In this document: positions 1 to 8,181 of the stretch, piece after piece
Position numbering within the stretch: the stretch's first letter is position 1
Layout: each line of letters opens with the position of its first letter
Source of the DNA: an uncultured Clostridia bacterium
GTDB lineage: Bacteria; Bacillota; Clostridia; Oscillospirales; Acutalibacteraceae
Direction: 5' to 3'
Assembly: GCA_946499275.1 (NCBI GenBank)
Contig: CAMMRL010000005.1
Coordinates: 1-64,000 of the forward strand
Length of the DNA: 64,000 nt
Position numbers and translations under genes: made by a program
The notes under the pieces: generated by a model
What the model was told of the DNA's origin: nothing
Database searches by the model: none
The model's input: the letters and a program-made list of their open reading frames with translations, nothing else

Positions 1-238
1 CTTTTCCTTGTTTTTTTCTTGTATCACCCTCTTGACTTATTACCATTGGACTTTCTGAAAATTTACAGGCCAGCGGGACGACGCGCCACCGTTCCGGCCT
101 GTTCTGCCTGTTTCTTATCCTTTCTGAAGCAGCTTTGCTGCCGCTGAGCGCTCGCTGTTCCCATCGGTACTGCGGGCAGCGTTCGGTTCCCTGAAAAGCA
201 AGCTGTTCCAGTACATAAGCTCTTTTCGCATTACTCAT
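1..238 (-). CDS. Partial hypothetical protein of the conjugative element
   Basis: An ATG at 238 opens a minus-strand frame that runs 79 codons off the left edge without a stop. It begins MSNAKRAYVLEQLAFQGTE and is rich in Arg, Gln and Glu, with no membrane segment in the visible part. The start overlaps the stop of the upstream YkgJ-like gene by a few bases, which is typical of translationally coupled genes. I do not recognise a family; the visible part is soluble and basic. The gene is incomplete here, so length and function cannot be judged. Confidence 0.5.
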   Translation of the reverse strand, partial: MSNAKRAYVLEQLAFQGTERCPQYRWEQRALSGSKAASERIRNRQNRPERWRVVPLACKFSESPMVISQEGDTRKKQGK

Positions 239-902
239 TTTGAAGCTCCTTCAATCTGGCCGTCAGAAATGCCATGTTGTCCTTGTATTGCGGTAAAAAC
301 GGCTCATCGTAGCTGTAAGTATAGTAGTAGAAGGTAAGCATCCATATTTCCGCCTCCTGCAGCCGTGTATCCGGAACGTCATGCAGCAGCTTTCCGATCA
401 GCGGCAGCCTCTTGGCTTCCTCTTGGAAAAAATGGATATCTTCCTTTTTCAGATACCGGCGTTTCCATTCGCGGGCAGTCACACAACCGCCTTCAAAATG
501 ATGAGGCTGTTCCAGGCAGAGGTTCCACTGCGCTGTCCCGTCAACCTTGAAATCCGGCGAGAAGGGATACAGCCGGCAGGTAGAAGGCCGGGAGTCATAA
601 ACGGTACAGCGTCCGCTTTTCAATAGCCGGCATACGCCGCCGTCGTTTATCGTCTTGAGCACATAGATATAAAAGCCGCGGGACAGTTCCTTCAGGTCGG
701 CCAGATCTTCCAATATTTCTTCCGGCGGCTGGACGGAGCCTTGTTCCCGGAAGTGCTTAACAAGGCGAAATACATCCAGCGGATTCAGCAGGATGCTGTC
801 GCGGACATTTTTACAGCAATTTGCGCAGCCGGTGCAGGAAAATGGAATACGTTCCCGGGCAGCAACCTTTCGTATGTTTTGAAATTCTGGGAAATCGATC
901 AT
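231..902 (-). CDS. YkgJ-like cysteine-cluster protein
   Basis: About 223 residues. The N-terminal CTGCANCCKN motif followed by a downstream CRLL...GRCTVYDSRPSTCRLYPF block is the signature of the YkgJ/UPF0153 family, small proteins that use these cysteines to bind an Fe-S or zinc cluster; the biochemical role is generally unknown. I chose the ATG at 902 because a GGAGGA precedes it and it starts just after the upstream stop; a longer reading to 992 would run into the neighbouring gene. It lies in a run of small minus-strand element genes and is probably co-transcribed with 904-1392. The family call is good; what it does in an ICE is not known. Confidence 0.75.
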   Translation of the reverse strand: MIDFPEFQNIRKVAARERIPFSCTGCANCCKNVRDSILLNPLDVFRLVKHFREQGSVQPPEEILEDLADLKELSRGFYIYVLKTINDGGVCRLLKSGRCTVYDSRPSTCRLYPFSPDFKVDGTAQWNLCLEQPHHFEGGCVTAREWKRRYLKKEDIHFFQEEAKRLPLIGKLLHDVPDTRLQEAEIWMLTFYYYTYSYDEPFLPQYKDNMAFLTARLKELQNE

Positions 903-903
903 T

Positions 904-1392
904 TTACATTCCTCCATGATACGTACAGACAGCTCCCAGATAGTAGGGTACTTCCGGCTTCGCCGTCCGTAAAAATTCATCCATTGTGACAAGGTTGACT
1001 ACATCCAGGCAGACATAATCATCCTCTTCGTCCACCACAGCCTGCATCAGATCCGCCGCCATGTTCCGCACGTTGCGAAAGCAGAGGCGGTAGGTTTCCT
1101 CGGTGATTTTTGCAAGATTTTCGGCGATATGGTGAAACCGGGGATAACGGTTTGCAAAATGCCGGCCGCTGGAAACGTCTGAAAAAAACAAAACAGCTCC
1201 GTTCTCGATGCGGCCCAGTTCTTCTCTTTTGAGCCATTGCGAAAAAATCCTTACGGCATTGTCCCGTTCCTTACTCGTCATGTTATCCACGTAGCTGCCA
1301 TTTTGAACCAGCAGTGGATGGTCGCAAAGCAGATCGGCATCTGTCCATTCTTCATCAGGCCGATTCAATAACTGATAGATGTTGTGAGACAT
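904..1392 (-). CDS. Hypothetical conjugative-element protein
   Basis: 162 residues, starting at an ATG behind AAGGAG. It is acidic, has no signal peptide or membrane helix, and contains a central helical section (HHIAENLAKITEETYRLCF). I do not recognise a domain. Its stop TAA is one base from the next ATG, and its last codons (HGGM) carry the Shine-Dalgarno for the YkgJ-like gene, so the two are translationally coupled. A terminator-like hairpin sits directly upstream of its ribosome binding site. Confidence 0.6.
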   Translation of the reverse strand: MSHNIYQLLNRPDEEWTDADLLCDHPLLVQNGSYVDNMTSKERDNAVRIFSQWLKREELGRIENGAVLFFSDVSSGRHFANRYPRFHHIAENLAKITEETYRLCFRNVRNMAADLMQAVVDEEDDYVCLDVVNLVTMDEFLRTAKPEVPYYLGAVCTYHGGM

Positions 1393-1410
1393 GATAAAGA
1401 TCTCCTTCCA

Positions 1411-1445
1411 AATAAGAAACCGCAGCAGAGAATTGCTGCGGTTTC
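1411..1445 (-). terminator. Terminator-like hairpin ahead of gene 904-1392
   Basis: Inverted repeat AAACCGCAGCA / TGCTGCGGTTT with a short loop. On the minus strand it is followed by CTTATTT, a weak U tract, and then by the AAGGAG of the next gene. It fits the element-wide pattern of hairpins placed immediately before ribosome binding sites. Confidence 0.5.
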
Positions 1446-1456
1446 CTCAAATGTAT

Positions 1457-1684
1457 TCAGGCGCACATTTTTAACTTTACGGCTCTTTGTACCGAAGCCG
1501 GCGCGGGCGACAGAACATTGTAAATAGAGTTCATCGTCTCAAAGCGCACATACCTCTTGCGCTGCTCCAAAATCTCCACCACGCAGGAGGTGTAGATATA
1601 TCCTCCCCTATGCCGGATAATCGCCCGTCTTCCTTCCTCCAGCGGAAACAGCAGGCTGCCGCTGATACATACCGTCTTTTTCAT
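1457..1684 (-). CDS. Small hypothetical protein
   Basis: 75 residues from an ATG behind GAAAGGAG. The sequence (MKKTVCISGSLLFPLEEGR...) has a beta-rich look and is strongly basic toward the C-terminus. No known domain was recognised. Its start overlaps the stop of the preceding small membrane-protein gene by 4 bases (ATGA type), so the two form a coupled pair. Confidence 0.55.
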   Translation of the reverse strand: MKKTVCISGSLLFPLEEGRRAIIRHRGGYIYTSCVVEILEQRKRYVRFETMNSIYNVLSPAPASVQRAVKLKMCA

Positions 1685-1896
1685 TGTCTGGAATTCTCCT
1701 TTCGGATTTTGAAAATTTCACATCTTAGACTTGAAATTTCAGTCGAAAGTTCGGCTTTGTCAATGCTGTTCTGACCCATCAGATAGATGATCCATAAAAA
1801 CAGCGGGGTCTCTTGATCCGCGCTCATAAAAGTAGACGCCGCTATCATCAAAAGCATGGCGGCAAGCCAAGCAGCGGATAAAATCGTAAAATGCAT
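1681..1896 (-). CDS. Small membrane protein
   Basis: 71 residues from the ATG at 1896, which has GGAGG at good spacing; an upstream TTG at 1908 lies inside the Shine-Dalgarno and is less likely. The N-terminal half forms a hydrophobic helix (residues about 6-25) and a second hydrophobic stretch follows (LFLWIIYLMG), while the C-terminus is charged and probably coiled (LSTEISSLRCEIFKIRK). A one- or two-pass membrane protein of unknown role, coupled to gene 1457-1684. Confidence 0.55.
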   Translation of the reverse strand: MHFTILSAAWLAAMLLMIAASTFMSADQETPLFLWIIYLMGQNSIDKAELSTEISSLRCEIFKIRKENSRQ

Positions 1897-1941
1897 TTTT
1901 TCCTCCAATCCCAGCTCAGAGCTGAAAAATTTACCGATGGT

Positions 1942-2226
1942 TCATTTGTCGTGGAAATAGCCCGGAACAGATTTGCACCCACGTTTTTTGAAACAGGGCA
2001 TTGTTTCCTCAAAATAAGGCCGGTAGGTCTTTTTTCCTGACCTTTGCAGGACTGTCTGTGCTACCTCCACGATAGGGGCGATCACAGACATATCCCATGC
2101 CAGCACAGCCTCCGGCGTCTGTTCCGGATGCGTGCGGAGCAGGGCGACTGCCAGCGAATAGGCAACGTTGTCGATTTCGTCCCCCTTATACAAGAGGAAA
2201 TCATCAAAACTCATTTTGCTTTGCAA
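1942..2226 (-). CDS. Small hypothetical protein, probable TTG start
   Basis: About 94 residues. The sequence after MSFDDFLLYKGDEIDN is helical and soluble and ends in a basic, cysteine-containing tail (CFKKRGCKSVPGYFHDK). A GGGGG stands 7 bases before the TTG at 2226 but 19 bases before the ATG at 2214, so the TTG is the more likely start. The gene follows the sigma-like factor 2231-2767 with almost no gap, which suggests coupled expression. No family recognised. Confidence 0.5.
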   Translation of the reverse strand: MQSKMSFDDFLLYKGDEIDNVAYSLAVALLRTHPEQTPEAVLAWDMSVIAPIVEVAQTVLQRSGKKTYRPYFEETMPCFKKRGCKSVPGYFHDK

Positions 2227-2230
2227 TTCA

Positions 2231-2767
2231 TTACCCCCATAACACACGAATGACCGTAGGATAGACACCGGCAAGCAATTTGTTGATGGCATGAAAGGTC
2301 AGATGCTCCGCCTTGGCGATTTCATTCATCCGGTGTCCGTCGGCCTTCATGCGGATGATCCGCATTTCACGGGGCGGCAGCTCGGAGGCCAAAGTATGCA
2401 GCAGCAGTTCCTTTTCAAATTCCAGCATTATGCTGTCCGGTATACTGATGACGTCGCCCCAGCTAAGACCGGTTCTTCTGTCGATCTCATCATCAAAGCT
2501 GACGACTAAAGCGCTGCGCTTCGGGCAAGTCAGATACTTATGGTGCTTTGAAAGCTCGCTTTCCATCCAGTGCCATGCAATCGTCGAAAATTTACATGCG
2601 ATTTTCTTTTTTCGAGCGCAGTATTTCTGTACCGCTTTCAGATAGCCAAATATTACAACGTCATAATAGACATCGATGGGAAGCTCCTTTTCTTTCAAAA
2701 AAGCAAATACTAAATCATGATTTTCTGCCGCAAGATGTTGCTCCTCAGCAGTCAACGGTTTCATCAT
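2231..2767 (-). CDS. Sigma-70-like factor of the element
   Basis: 178 residues. The N-terminal part (residues about 10-75, ENHDLVFAFLKEK...FGYLKAVQKY...FSTIAWHWMESEL) has the pattern of sigma region 2, and the C-terminal part (about 125-175, LPPREMRIIRMKADGHRMNEIAK) resembles the sigma region 4 helix-turn-helix. ICE-borne factors of this type can direct RNA polymerase to element promoters, but some are only regulators. The start (ATG-ATG) follows AAGGAGG. It sits directly downstream of a terminator-like hairpin and is one of two sigma-like proteins in the element. Confidence 0.65.
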   Translation of the reverse strand: MMKPLTAEEQHLAAENHDLVFAFLKEKELPIDVYYDVVIFGYLKAVQKYCARKKKIACKFSTIAWHWMESELSKHHKYLTCPKRSALVVSFDDEIDRRTGLSWGDVISIPDSIMLEFEKELLLHTLASELPPREMRIIRMKADGHRMNEIAKAEHLTFHAINKLLAGVYPTVIRVLWG

Positions 2768-2787
2768 CGTATAAATCCCTCCTTATA

Positions 2788-2828
2788 TAAAAAAGGGGAT
2801 ATCGCCGGCTGCCCGATGATATCCCCTT
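2788..2828 (-). terminator. Intrinsic terminator ahead of sigma-like gene
   Basis: AAAGGGGATATC pairs with GATATCCCCTTT and on the minus strand the stem is followed by T6. It lies between gene 2863-3717 and the ribosome binding site of the sigma-like gene, so it should limit readthrough into that gene. Confidence 0.75.
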
Positions 2829-2862
2829 TGCACTTGACCCGCCATAGGCGGTAACTTTTCTT

Positions 2863-3717
2863 TTATAACGGCAGCTCTTCGCGGTCTCCGTCGATGGTTT
2901 CATCGCCGGAGATGCTGAAATGATCGCCGTTTTCAATGGTTTGGTAGCCGCTGCCCATATCGTAGACAGTGGAATCCGACATGCTCTCCGTGATAGCGGC
3001 ACGCTGCTGGTTCATCAGGCGAATCTGTTCACGAAACGCATCGGCATACTGCTTGACCTGGGCAAGCTGCTCTCCCGTGATATTCTCCAGCTTTCGGAAA
3101 CAGGCAACGCTGTATGGGCTGCTGCCGTTTTCCACCCGCTTGAGACTGATCTGCACGATGGCCGACCATGTGGGGCGGCGTCTGGTGATAAACGCCGTAT
3201 TCATAAAATCGTTGAAGGGTCGCAAGCTGGTCGGCGGCAGGGAGAGAAGGATAGGAAGATACTCCCCGCTGCGTAGGATATAGAGCTGCCTCATATTTTT
3301 ACAGGCTTTACCCTTGCTGGGGTTTCCTTTCGCATCTACGCCCGTGCCGTATTTGTTCAACGCGCATATGGCACATGCTCCGCCCGGCTCGCCGATGCCT
3401 GTTTTCCCATCGACCGAAGAACAAAGCGGAGGTACATTGTCATCGTACTCCGCACCTTCAGGCCAATAGGCGCTGGCACCGTGATTGTAGACGATGATCC
3501 CCTCGATGGTCTTGACCGAATCGGGGCTTTCCGGATCATCGCCCGGCACTTCAAAGCTGACCGCGCCGCCGCTCGGGATTTTGACCCGCGGGAAATTCAC
3601 CTGCAGGCCGTCGAAATCCTCAGCAAAATCTTCATTTGAAAAATTTTCGCTGAAATCGGCGTCGGGAAAAATGAAGTTGTTGACCGTTTCCATTAAAGCA
3701 GTGTTGTTGTAAGACAT
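2863..3717 (-). CDS. Putative zinc-containing ssDNA-binding-like element protein
   Basis: 284 residues from an ATG behind GGAGGA. The N-terminus is acidic; residues about 95-140 carry spaced cysteines (CSS...CAICALN...KACKN) that could bind zinc; the C-terminus ends ETIDGDREELPL. The SSB at 5791-6201 ends in nearly the same peptide (EIDGDREPLPG). Acidic tails of this kind recruit partners in SSB proteins, so I infer a role in DNA processing near SSB, but I do not recognise the family with certainty. It lies just downstream of the DUF932 gene. A structural regulator is an alternative. Confidence 0.5.
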   Translation of the reverse strand: MSYNNTALMETVNNFIFPDADFSENFSNEDFAEDFDGLQVNFPRVKIPSGGAVSFEVPGDDPESPDSVKTIEGIIVYNHGASAYWPEGAEYDDNVPPLCSSVDGKTGIGEPGGACAICALNKYGTGVDAKGNPSKGKACKNMRQLYILRSGEYLPILLSLPPTSLRPFNDFMNTAFITRRRPTWSAIVQISLKRVENGSSPYSVACFRKLENITGEQLAQVKQYADAFREQIRLMNQQRAAITESMSDSTVYDMGSGYQTIENGDHFSISGDETIDGDREELPL

Positions 3718-3753
3718 AAATTCGTTCCTCCAATTTTTTATTATTTAAGCTGC

Positions 3754-4827
3754 CTAAGCGGCAGCTTCGTTCAGTTGGTTCCACTTGTGATCGGACATGG
3801 ATAAAATCTCAAATCCGATCCCTTCCAATTCAGTTGCGCGGTCGTAGCTTTCAATCTGCTGACCGTACTGTGATACGGCGTTGGCGATGCCGTATCGGTT
3901 CATTTCATTGCTTTCGGAGAACTGCTGCAGAACGCCGGCCTGCTCCGACTCGGTTACTTTGAATTCGCCGCACACCGTCCTGATGACACCGGCAATGTTG
4001 TCGGTGCTCACCGAAGCGTCCCGTGAACTGCGAACACATTCGACGATTTGATTGAAACGCTCCTCATCGAAGGCTTCATGGATGGTGTCCTGAATTTTCT
4101 CAAAGAAATCCGAGCCTTCGATCAGGGTGTATTCTTCCGGACGAATTTCAAATTCCGTATCCGCAGAATAGACCGGGCCGGAATGGTTGCGCCTTGCGGT
4201 TGTCGTCTGCACGATCATTCCCAAATCCTTTTCAGGGCAATAGATCAGCGGCTGGATATTGACAGAGCCAGCCCCGATTTCACTGTTGCTGATGAGAAGA
4301 CCTGACTGGATGGTGAGATCCGGGGCAACATTCTGCCGAAGCTCGGGATGCGTCAGCTTGATATACATGCGGCTCTCGGTCATTTGACAGCTGATAAACT
4401 GCACATCAGAGAGTTCTCCGAGGATCGGTAAAACCGCACAGGATACCTCGTGGTGGTCGATTCTCATATAACGGTTGCTCACAAAAGCACGCATCTTACC
4501 GTCTAACACCCGCAGCATCCGCTGAGCGTTGGTTCGGGAAAACCAGCCGTTGACGTTTTTCGTCAACAGCTCCGGGTACTCATTGAGCATCCGGCTGTAA
4601 TACTTCGCCGGTATGTTCAGATAAGCACTGATCTGCCGGTGTGCATAGTCACCCATATCTAACGGTTCGATGCGGTCTGTTCCATTACCGTCCAGCACAT
4701 GCAGAATAAGGTCTCCGCCGCAGGCTTCTACATACAGGCCGTTGACATAGACGATGTAATCCGCTTTGTTTTCTTTCTGCCGCATGATTTCAGTGGCCAG
4801 AGACTCCATTGTTGTTCCCGCTTTCAC
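3754..4827 (-). CDS. DUF932 (phage/plasmid-like) protein
   Basis: 357 residues. The central section (YLNIPAKYYSRM...NVNGWFSRTNAQRMLRVLDG...RAFVSNRYMRIDHHEV) is the characteristic core of DUF932, a family common on plasmids, phages and ICEs whose molecular role is unknown but which is usually near DNA-metabolism genes. The start is a GTG behind GAGGTGATG. It is in the same block as SSB and the putative ssDNA-binding protein, consistent with a role in element DNA processing. Length is typical of the family. Confidence 0.8.
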   Translation of the reverse strand: MKAGTTMESLATEIMRQKENKADYIVYVNGLYVEACGGDLILHVLDGNGTDRIEPLDMGDYAHRQISAYLNIPAKYYSRMLNEYPELLTKNVNGWFSRTNAQRMLRVLDGKMRAFVSNRYMRIDHHEVSCAVLPILGELSDVQFISCQMTESRMYIKLTHPELRQNVAPDLTIQSGLLISNSEIGAGSVNIQPLIYCPEKDLGMIVQTTTARRNHSGPVYSADTEFEIRPEEYTLIEGSDFFEKIQDTIHEAFDEERFNQIVECVRSSRDASVSTDNIAGVIRTVCGEFKVTESEQAGVLQQFSESNEMNRYGIANAVSQYGQQIESYDRATELEGIGFEILSMSDHKWNQLNEAAA

Positions 4828-4859
4828 GTGTCATCACCTCTCTTTCACAAGCGGGATTG

Positions 4860-5687
4860 TCACCACGACAGAAGAAGACCGTTATCCGTGATATTGGCCG
4901 CCATGCCTTCCCTCTCAATGACCTTAACGAGACGAGGCCAGAACATTCTCTCAGGCATGTTTTCAAAGGCCGGCTTAACGATCTCGGCGTCGGCCTGCTG
5001 AATGGCGATTTCGCCGGTTTCTTTGATCGTCAGGCTGCTGTGGCCTCTGGAATCCAAATCCGCGATCAGATTTTTGAGAACCTTGCGTGCTTTCACTTCA
5101 TACCACACCTGCGGATCGACCGTATTGGGCTGCGGTGGAGCTGGCTGCTCTTCGGCAGTGCTGGCCGAAGCCGCCGGGTTCTCCTTTAAGCGCGAGAGCG
5201 GGATGATTTTCAGCATGGAGCAGTGGATGCCGGCGTTTTGGTCGAATGTCACGTCTGCAAAATTGAAGTCTGGAACGCCGAAAATCTGAATTCTGGCGAC
5301 GCCGCCTTTGGCTATGATGCGTTCCGGAAATTCCTCGCGCCATTCCCATGTTGCGTCGGGATAGACGGATTGAATATAGGAAGAAACGCGATAGTTGACG
5401 TGGCGTAGCAGAACGATACCCATCGGGTCAGATACATCGGGGATATTTAACTTCGATTTCTGCGGCTGTGCTTCACATTGCTTTCTGATTTTGCGAGCCT
5501 TGTAGTGATAAATCTGCGCCTTGGCATAGGGAACGCCGAACCGTACAACGATCCAAATCCCCCATACGGCAAAAGCACCGGCCAGCAGCCATATCTCCAT
5601 ATCTCCCCGAACAAATGCGGTGATCGCCAGCACCGCTACGATCAGCACCGATACGCCGGACCGAAGGGACTTTTTATTCTTCATCAT
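4860..5687 (-). CDS. Two-TM membrane protein of the element
   Basis: 275 residues. Two N-terminal hydrophobic helices (about 12-27 and 32-50) are followed by a basic linker (YHYKARKIRKQ) and a soluble cytoplasmic-type domain. The middle contains a Pro/Ala-rich linker (ASASTAEEQPAPPQP). No family is recognised. It is preceded by a strong terminator-like hairpin and lies between SSB and DUF932, so it is part of the same block. It could anchor a DNA-processing complex at the membrane, but that is inference from topology and neighbours only. Confidence 0.55.
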   Translation of the reverse strand: MMKNKKSLRSGVSVLIVAVLAITAFVRGDMEIWLLAGAFAVWGIWIVVRFGVPYAKAQIYHYKARKIRKQCEAQPQKSKLNIPDVSDPMGIVLLRHVNYRVSSYIQSVYPDATWEWREEFPERIIAKGGVARIQIFGVPDFNFADVTFDQNAGIHCSMLKIIPLSRLKENPAASASTAEEQPAPPQPNTVDPQVWYEVKARKVLKNLIADLDSRGHSSLTIKETGEIAIQQADAEIVKPAFENMPERMFWPRLVKVIEREGMAANITDNGLLLSW

Positions 5688-5721
5688 TCTTTCATCCTTT
5701 CATTTCAAATTCTTGATAAAA

Positions 5722-5779
5722 CAAAAAAAGAGGAACCGCGGCGTTTTCATCCTTTGAAAAACACCAACGGTTCCTCTTT
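5722..5779 (-). terminator. Intrinsic terminator between ssb and membrane-protein gene
   Basis: A 12-base perfect stem, AAAGAGGAACCG / CGGTTCCTCTTT, is followed on the minus strand by T7. It lies right before the ribosome binding site of gene 4860-5687, so expression of that gene from the ssb promoter would need readthrough. Confidence 0.8.
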
Positions 5780-5790
5780 GTCGCCGGATT

Positions 5791-6201
5791 TCATCCCGGC
5801 AGTGGTTCTCTGTCTCCGTCAATTTCCGCCGCCGTAGCTGCGGGCGCTTCAGGAGATGCGGTATCCGAAATTTCTGTAGAAATTTTCGGATTTCCAATCG
5901 GTACAAAGCCCCAGTTATCCAACAGTATCTTTAGCCGCTTATCTGTGACGCCATCCCTCCTGGAGAATACCTCCAGTTCCAAGGATCCGGACACCCAAAT
6001 AAAGCTGCCTTTTTTGACGCGGGCACGCATGAGCCTTCCGGCGTCATCGCCCATCGCGCAGATTTGGAAATACTGCGTCCTGCTGCGTTCTTTGCTGCCG
6101 ATATTCTCAGCAATATCAAAGCGCACATAGGGATGGTTATGGATACTGGTCTTCAGCTCAAGATCGGCTGTTACTCGACCGATTACATAGGTCTGAGCCA
6201 T
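5791..6201 (-). CDS. ssb: Single-stranded DNA-binding protein (element copy)
   Basis: 136 residues with an N-terminal OB-fold: MAQTYVIGRVTADLEL, then PYVRFDIAEN, TQYFQICAMGD and GSFIWVSGSLELEVF at the expected strand positions. It would coat the transferred or replicating single strand of the element. The C-terminal third is a flexible Pro/Ala/Ser linker ending DGDREPLPG rather than the usual DDDIPF tip; the same ending occurs on the protein at 2863-3717. A strong promoter lies 200 bases upstream with a hairpin in the leader. Confidence 0.85.
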   Translation of the reverse strand: MAQTYVIGRVTADLELKTSIHNHPYVRFDIAENIGSKERSRTQYFQICAMGDDAGRLMRARVKKGSFIWVSGSLELEVFSRRDGVTDKRLKILLDNWGFVPIGNPKISTEISDTASPEAPAATAAEIDGDREPLPG

Positions 6202-6241
6202 GTCACTCCTTTCTGCCCAAACGGGCTAAAATATCTATATA

Positions 6242-6299
6242 CAAAAAAGCGCCGGAATACAGTGACCCCGCAAAGGGGCATGACTGCACTTCGGCACTT
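6242..6299 (-). terminator. Long leader hairpin (attenuator-like) before ssb
   Basis: AGCGCCGGAATACAGTGACCCC pairs imperfectly (with G-U pairs) with the opposite arm at 6275-6298 and ends on the minus strand in GCGCTTTTTTG. It sits between the ssb promoter and the ssb ribosome binding site, where it could act as an attenuator. The leader upstream of it (6300-6400) carries another small stem, GTGGGAGTTTCCCAC. Confidence 0.6.
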
Positions 6300-6405
6300 T
6301 GAATACAAACTTAACAAACGTGTGCAATGTGGGAAACTCCCACGGTACAAACCACATGGTCTGTAAATCCAAAAGGATCACGCACAAAAAATCAATTACA
6401 AGAGC

Positions 6406-6434
6406 ATTTTAACACTATATCTTGTGTTTGTCAA
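6406..6434 (-). promoter_or_regulatory. Sigma-A-type promoter for ssb operon
   Basis: On the minus strand, TTGACA (6429-6434) and TAAAAT (6406-6411) are separated by exactly 17 bases. Transcription would start near 6399, giving a leader of about 200 bases before ssb. This is one of the two clearest promoters in the element. Confidence 0.75.
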
Positions 6435-6466
6435 GTGTATTATATCAATATATAGATATTGCTAAC

Positions 6467-7465
6467 TTATTTTTCATTTGACTCTGGAATTTCTGCAAGG
6501 TTCCATGCTGGATTTTGGCATAATTTTTCTTTTAAGTTGAACAGTTGGCTGCGCGCCTTATCCAGACCGATCCGTTCATCCGGAATCAGCACATATTGAT
6601 TCTGCATGGTTTCATACGCCTTTTTGATATGAATGTTTTGACACGCTGTATCAAAAAAGGTGAAGTCTTTTGGAAGCACACCGGGGATGCCGTCCAGTCT
6701 GTTTTTTTCTTCGGTCAGCCGGATCTCCAGCAGCTTGGCAAGCTGTTTTTCATCACGAAGAAGAGAAAGGATACGCTGCTCATCCAAAATCACGGCCAAA
6801 TCGTATATGTGTTTAGATGCTTCAAAGGCGCGGTGTGCCTGTTCGGCCTGCCGTGTGTAAGCCTCCGCCGCAAACAGTTTATCTATAAAAATTCGCTCGA
6901 TTGTCATCGTCAGTATCTCGAATGGGTTCACATCAAATTGCTGGATCAGAATAAGCTGCTGATCTCTCGTTGCCTGTTCATAAAGCAGCGGAGCGATCAC
7001 CACCGGCTCATAAGGCTCACTGATGGTAAAGGAAGTCGCTTCTACCTTTACCTTGCCGAAACGCTGCAGCACATCCTCGGTATCGTATTCAACAACCGGC
7101 AGATAGCGATAGTAGGAGATCACCTCTGACCGATTTGTGCGGCCCTCATCGGTATTGCGCTCCATACAGGTGTACTTTTTTGTGGCTCGCTCCAAGCGTT
7201 TGTCTCCCTGCGTGCGGCTGCAGCCCCGGATGTCAACGGACAAATCGACATCTTCGGAAAAGCGCCTGATGCTGTGCAGTGCTTTATACAGAGCTGTGCC
7301 ACCTTTGAAGTAAGCAGGAAGGCCATCCATTTGAAATCGGGACAGCTCCTGCAAAAGCATGGAAACATAGTAATCTTTTTCAATGACATCCTGACGATAT
7401 CCGGTTTTCTCGGAAATCTGTTCGATCAGGACACGGAATGCATCTTGGTCTAAATGTAGTTTCAC
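6467..7465 (-). CDS. AbiEii/AbiGii-type nucleotidyltransferase toxin
   Basis: 332 residues. The N-terminal region has the family nucleotidyltransferase motif (FKGGTALYKALHSIRRFSEDVDLSVDI: GG-T/S followed by DxDL), with the conserved EKDYYVSMLL before it. AbiEii proteins are the toxins of type IV toxin-antitoxin or abortive-infection systems and transfer nucleotides to RNA targets. Starts at a GTG behind AAGGAG, one base after the antitoxin stop, so it is coupled to 7467-8126. On an ICE the pair would favour maintenance or give phage defence. Confidence 0.85.
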   Translation of the reverse strand: MKLHLDQDAFRVLIEQISEKTGYRQDVIEKDYYVSMLLQELSRFQMDGLPAYFKGGTALYKALHSIRRFSEDVDLSVDIRGCSRTQGDKRLERATKKYTCMERNTDEGRTNRSEVISYYRYLPVVEYDTEDVLQRFGKVKVEATSFTISEPYEPVVIAPLLYEQATRDQQLILIQQFDVNPFEILTMTIERIFIDKLFAAEAYTRQAEQAHRAFEASKHIYDLAVILDEQRILSLLRDEKQLAKLLEIRLTEEKNRLDGIPGVLPKDFTFFDTACQNIHIKKAYETMQNQYVLIPDERIGLDKARSQLFNLKEKLCQNPAWNLAEIPESNEK

Positions 7466-7466
7466 G

Positions 7467-8126
7467 TCATACTCCTTGTCTGCCCGCTACATGGGCGAGC
7501 TTCATAATTGTGCTGCTGTTATAATGGGCGTCCGCCAGATGCAGAAGCTTGCCGTAATCCAAGCTCCTTGTCTGTATAAAGTTCCCCAGCAGAAGGTATG
7601 GGTCTTCCGCGTCCACCGGGACGTCATCATAAATATTGAGAAGATCCAAAAATTGCAGATAAAAGAGATTTTCCCTATTTACAGAAATCCGCGGAGCACG
7701 AATCACAATCCCCAGAGTGTCGTCTTTTCGGGTGCGGGTCTGCGCATTGTTGGAAACAAACGTCCTTTCAACCGGCATGAGCGTGGTGAGACCCAGCTTG
7801 TGCATAACGGCAGCGCCTGTCTCATATCCGCTTGCGTCTTTCAGATATTTCAGTTCGATCAGCTTCTCTTTATTGATGCCGGTCTCACCGAACACGGTTT
7901 TTTTCGTCAAATAGTAAACGCCCTTTGCGAAAAAACGAAGATCAGGGCACACGCCGGTATCCATCAAGCGCTTTACAGCAACCGTAGCCGCAGCACACGC
8001 TTTCTTTGTCTCCATATGATACGTATCGGCGAGCCGTTTTCCAAGTTCCCGAATGAGGATCGGTTCACCGTCTTGAAATCCGGCAATCTCTCCCTGAAGG
8101 AATTGCGTATAGGTTTGCTTGTTCAT
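7467..8126 (-). CDS. AbiEi-like antitoxin (DUF6088-type)
   Basis: 219 residues, starting at an ATG behind AAGGAGG. The N-terminal section (residues 1-70) looks like a winged helix (IRELGKRLADTYHMETKKACAAATVAVKRLMDTG); the rest (GYETGAAVMHKLGLTTLMPVERTFVSNNA) resembles the DUF6088/AbiEi group that partners AbiEii toxins. AbiEi antitoxins bind their own promoter and repress the operon while countering the toxin without direct binding. It is preceded by a near-perfect promoter at 8182-8210 and directly followed by the toxin gene. Confidence 0.8.
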   Translation of the reverse strand: MNKQTYTQFLQGEIAGFQDGEPILIRELGKRLADTYHMETKKACAAATVAVKRLMDTGVCPDLRFFAKGVYYLTKKTVFGETGINKEKLIELKYLKDASGYETGAAVMHKLGLTTLMPVERTFVSNNAQTRTRKDDTLGIVIRAPRISVNRENLFYLQFLDLLNIYDDVPVDAEDPYLLLGNFIQTRSLDYGKLLHLADAHYNSSTIMKLAHVAGRQGV

Positions 8127-8181
8127 TGCAGCACCTCCTTTGATATATTATATGCAAAAATTAAATCTATATTCTGTATTA

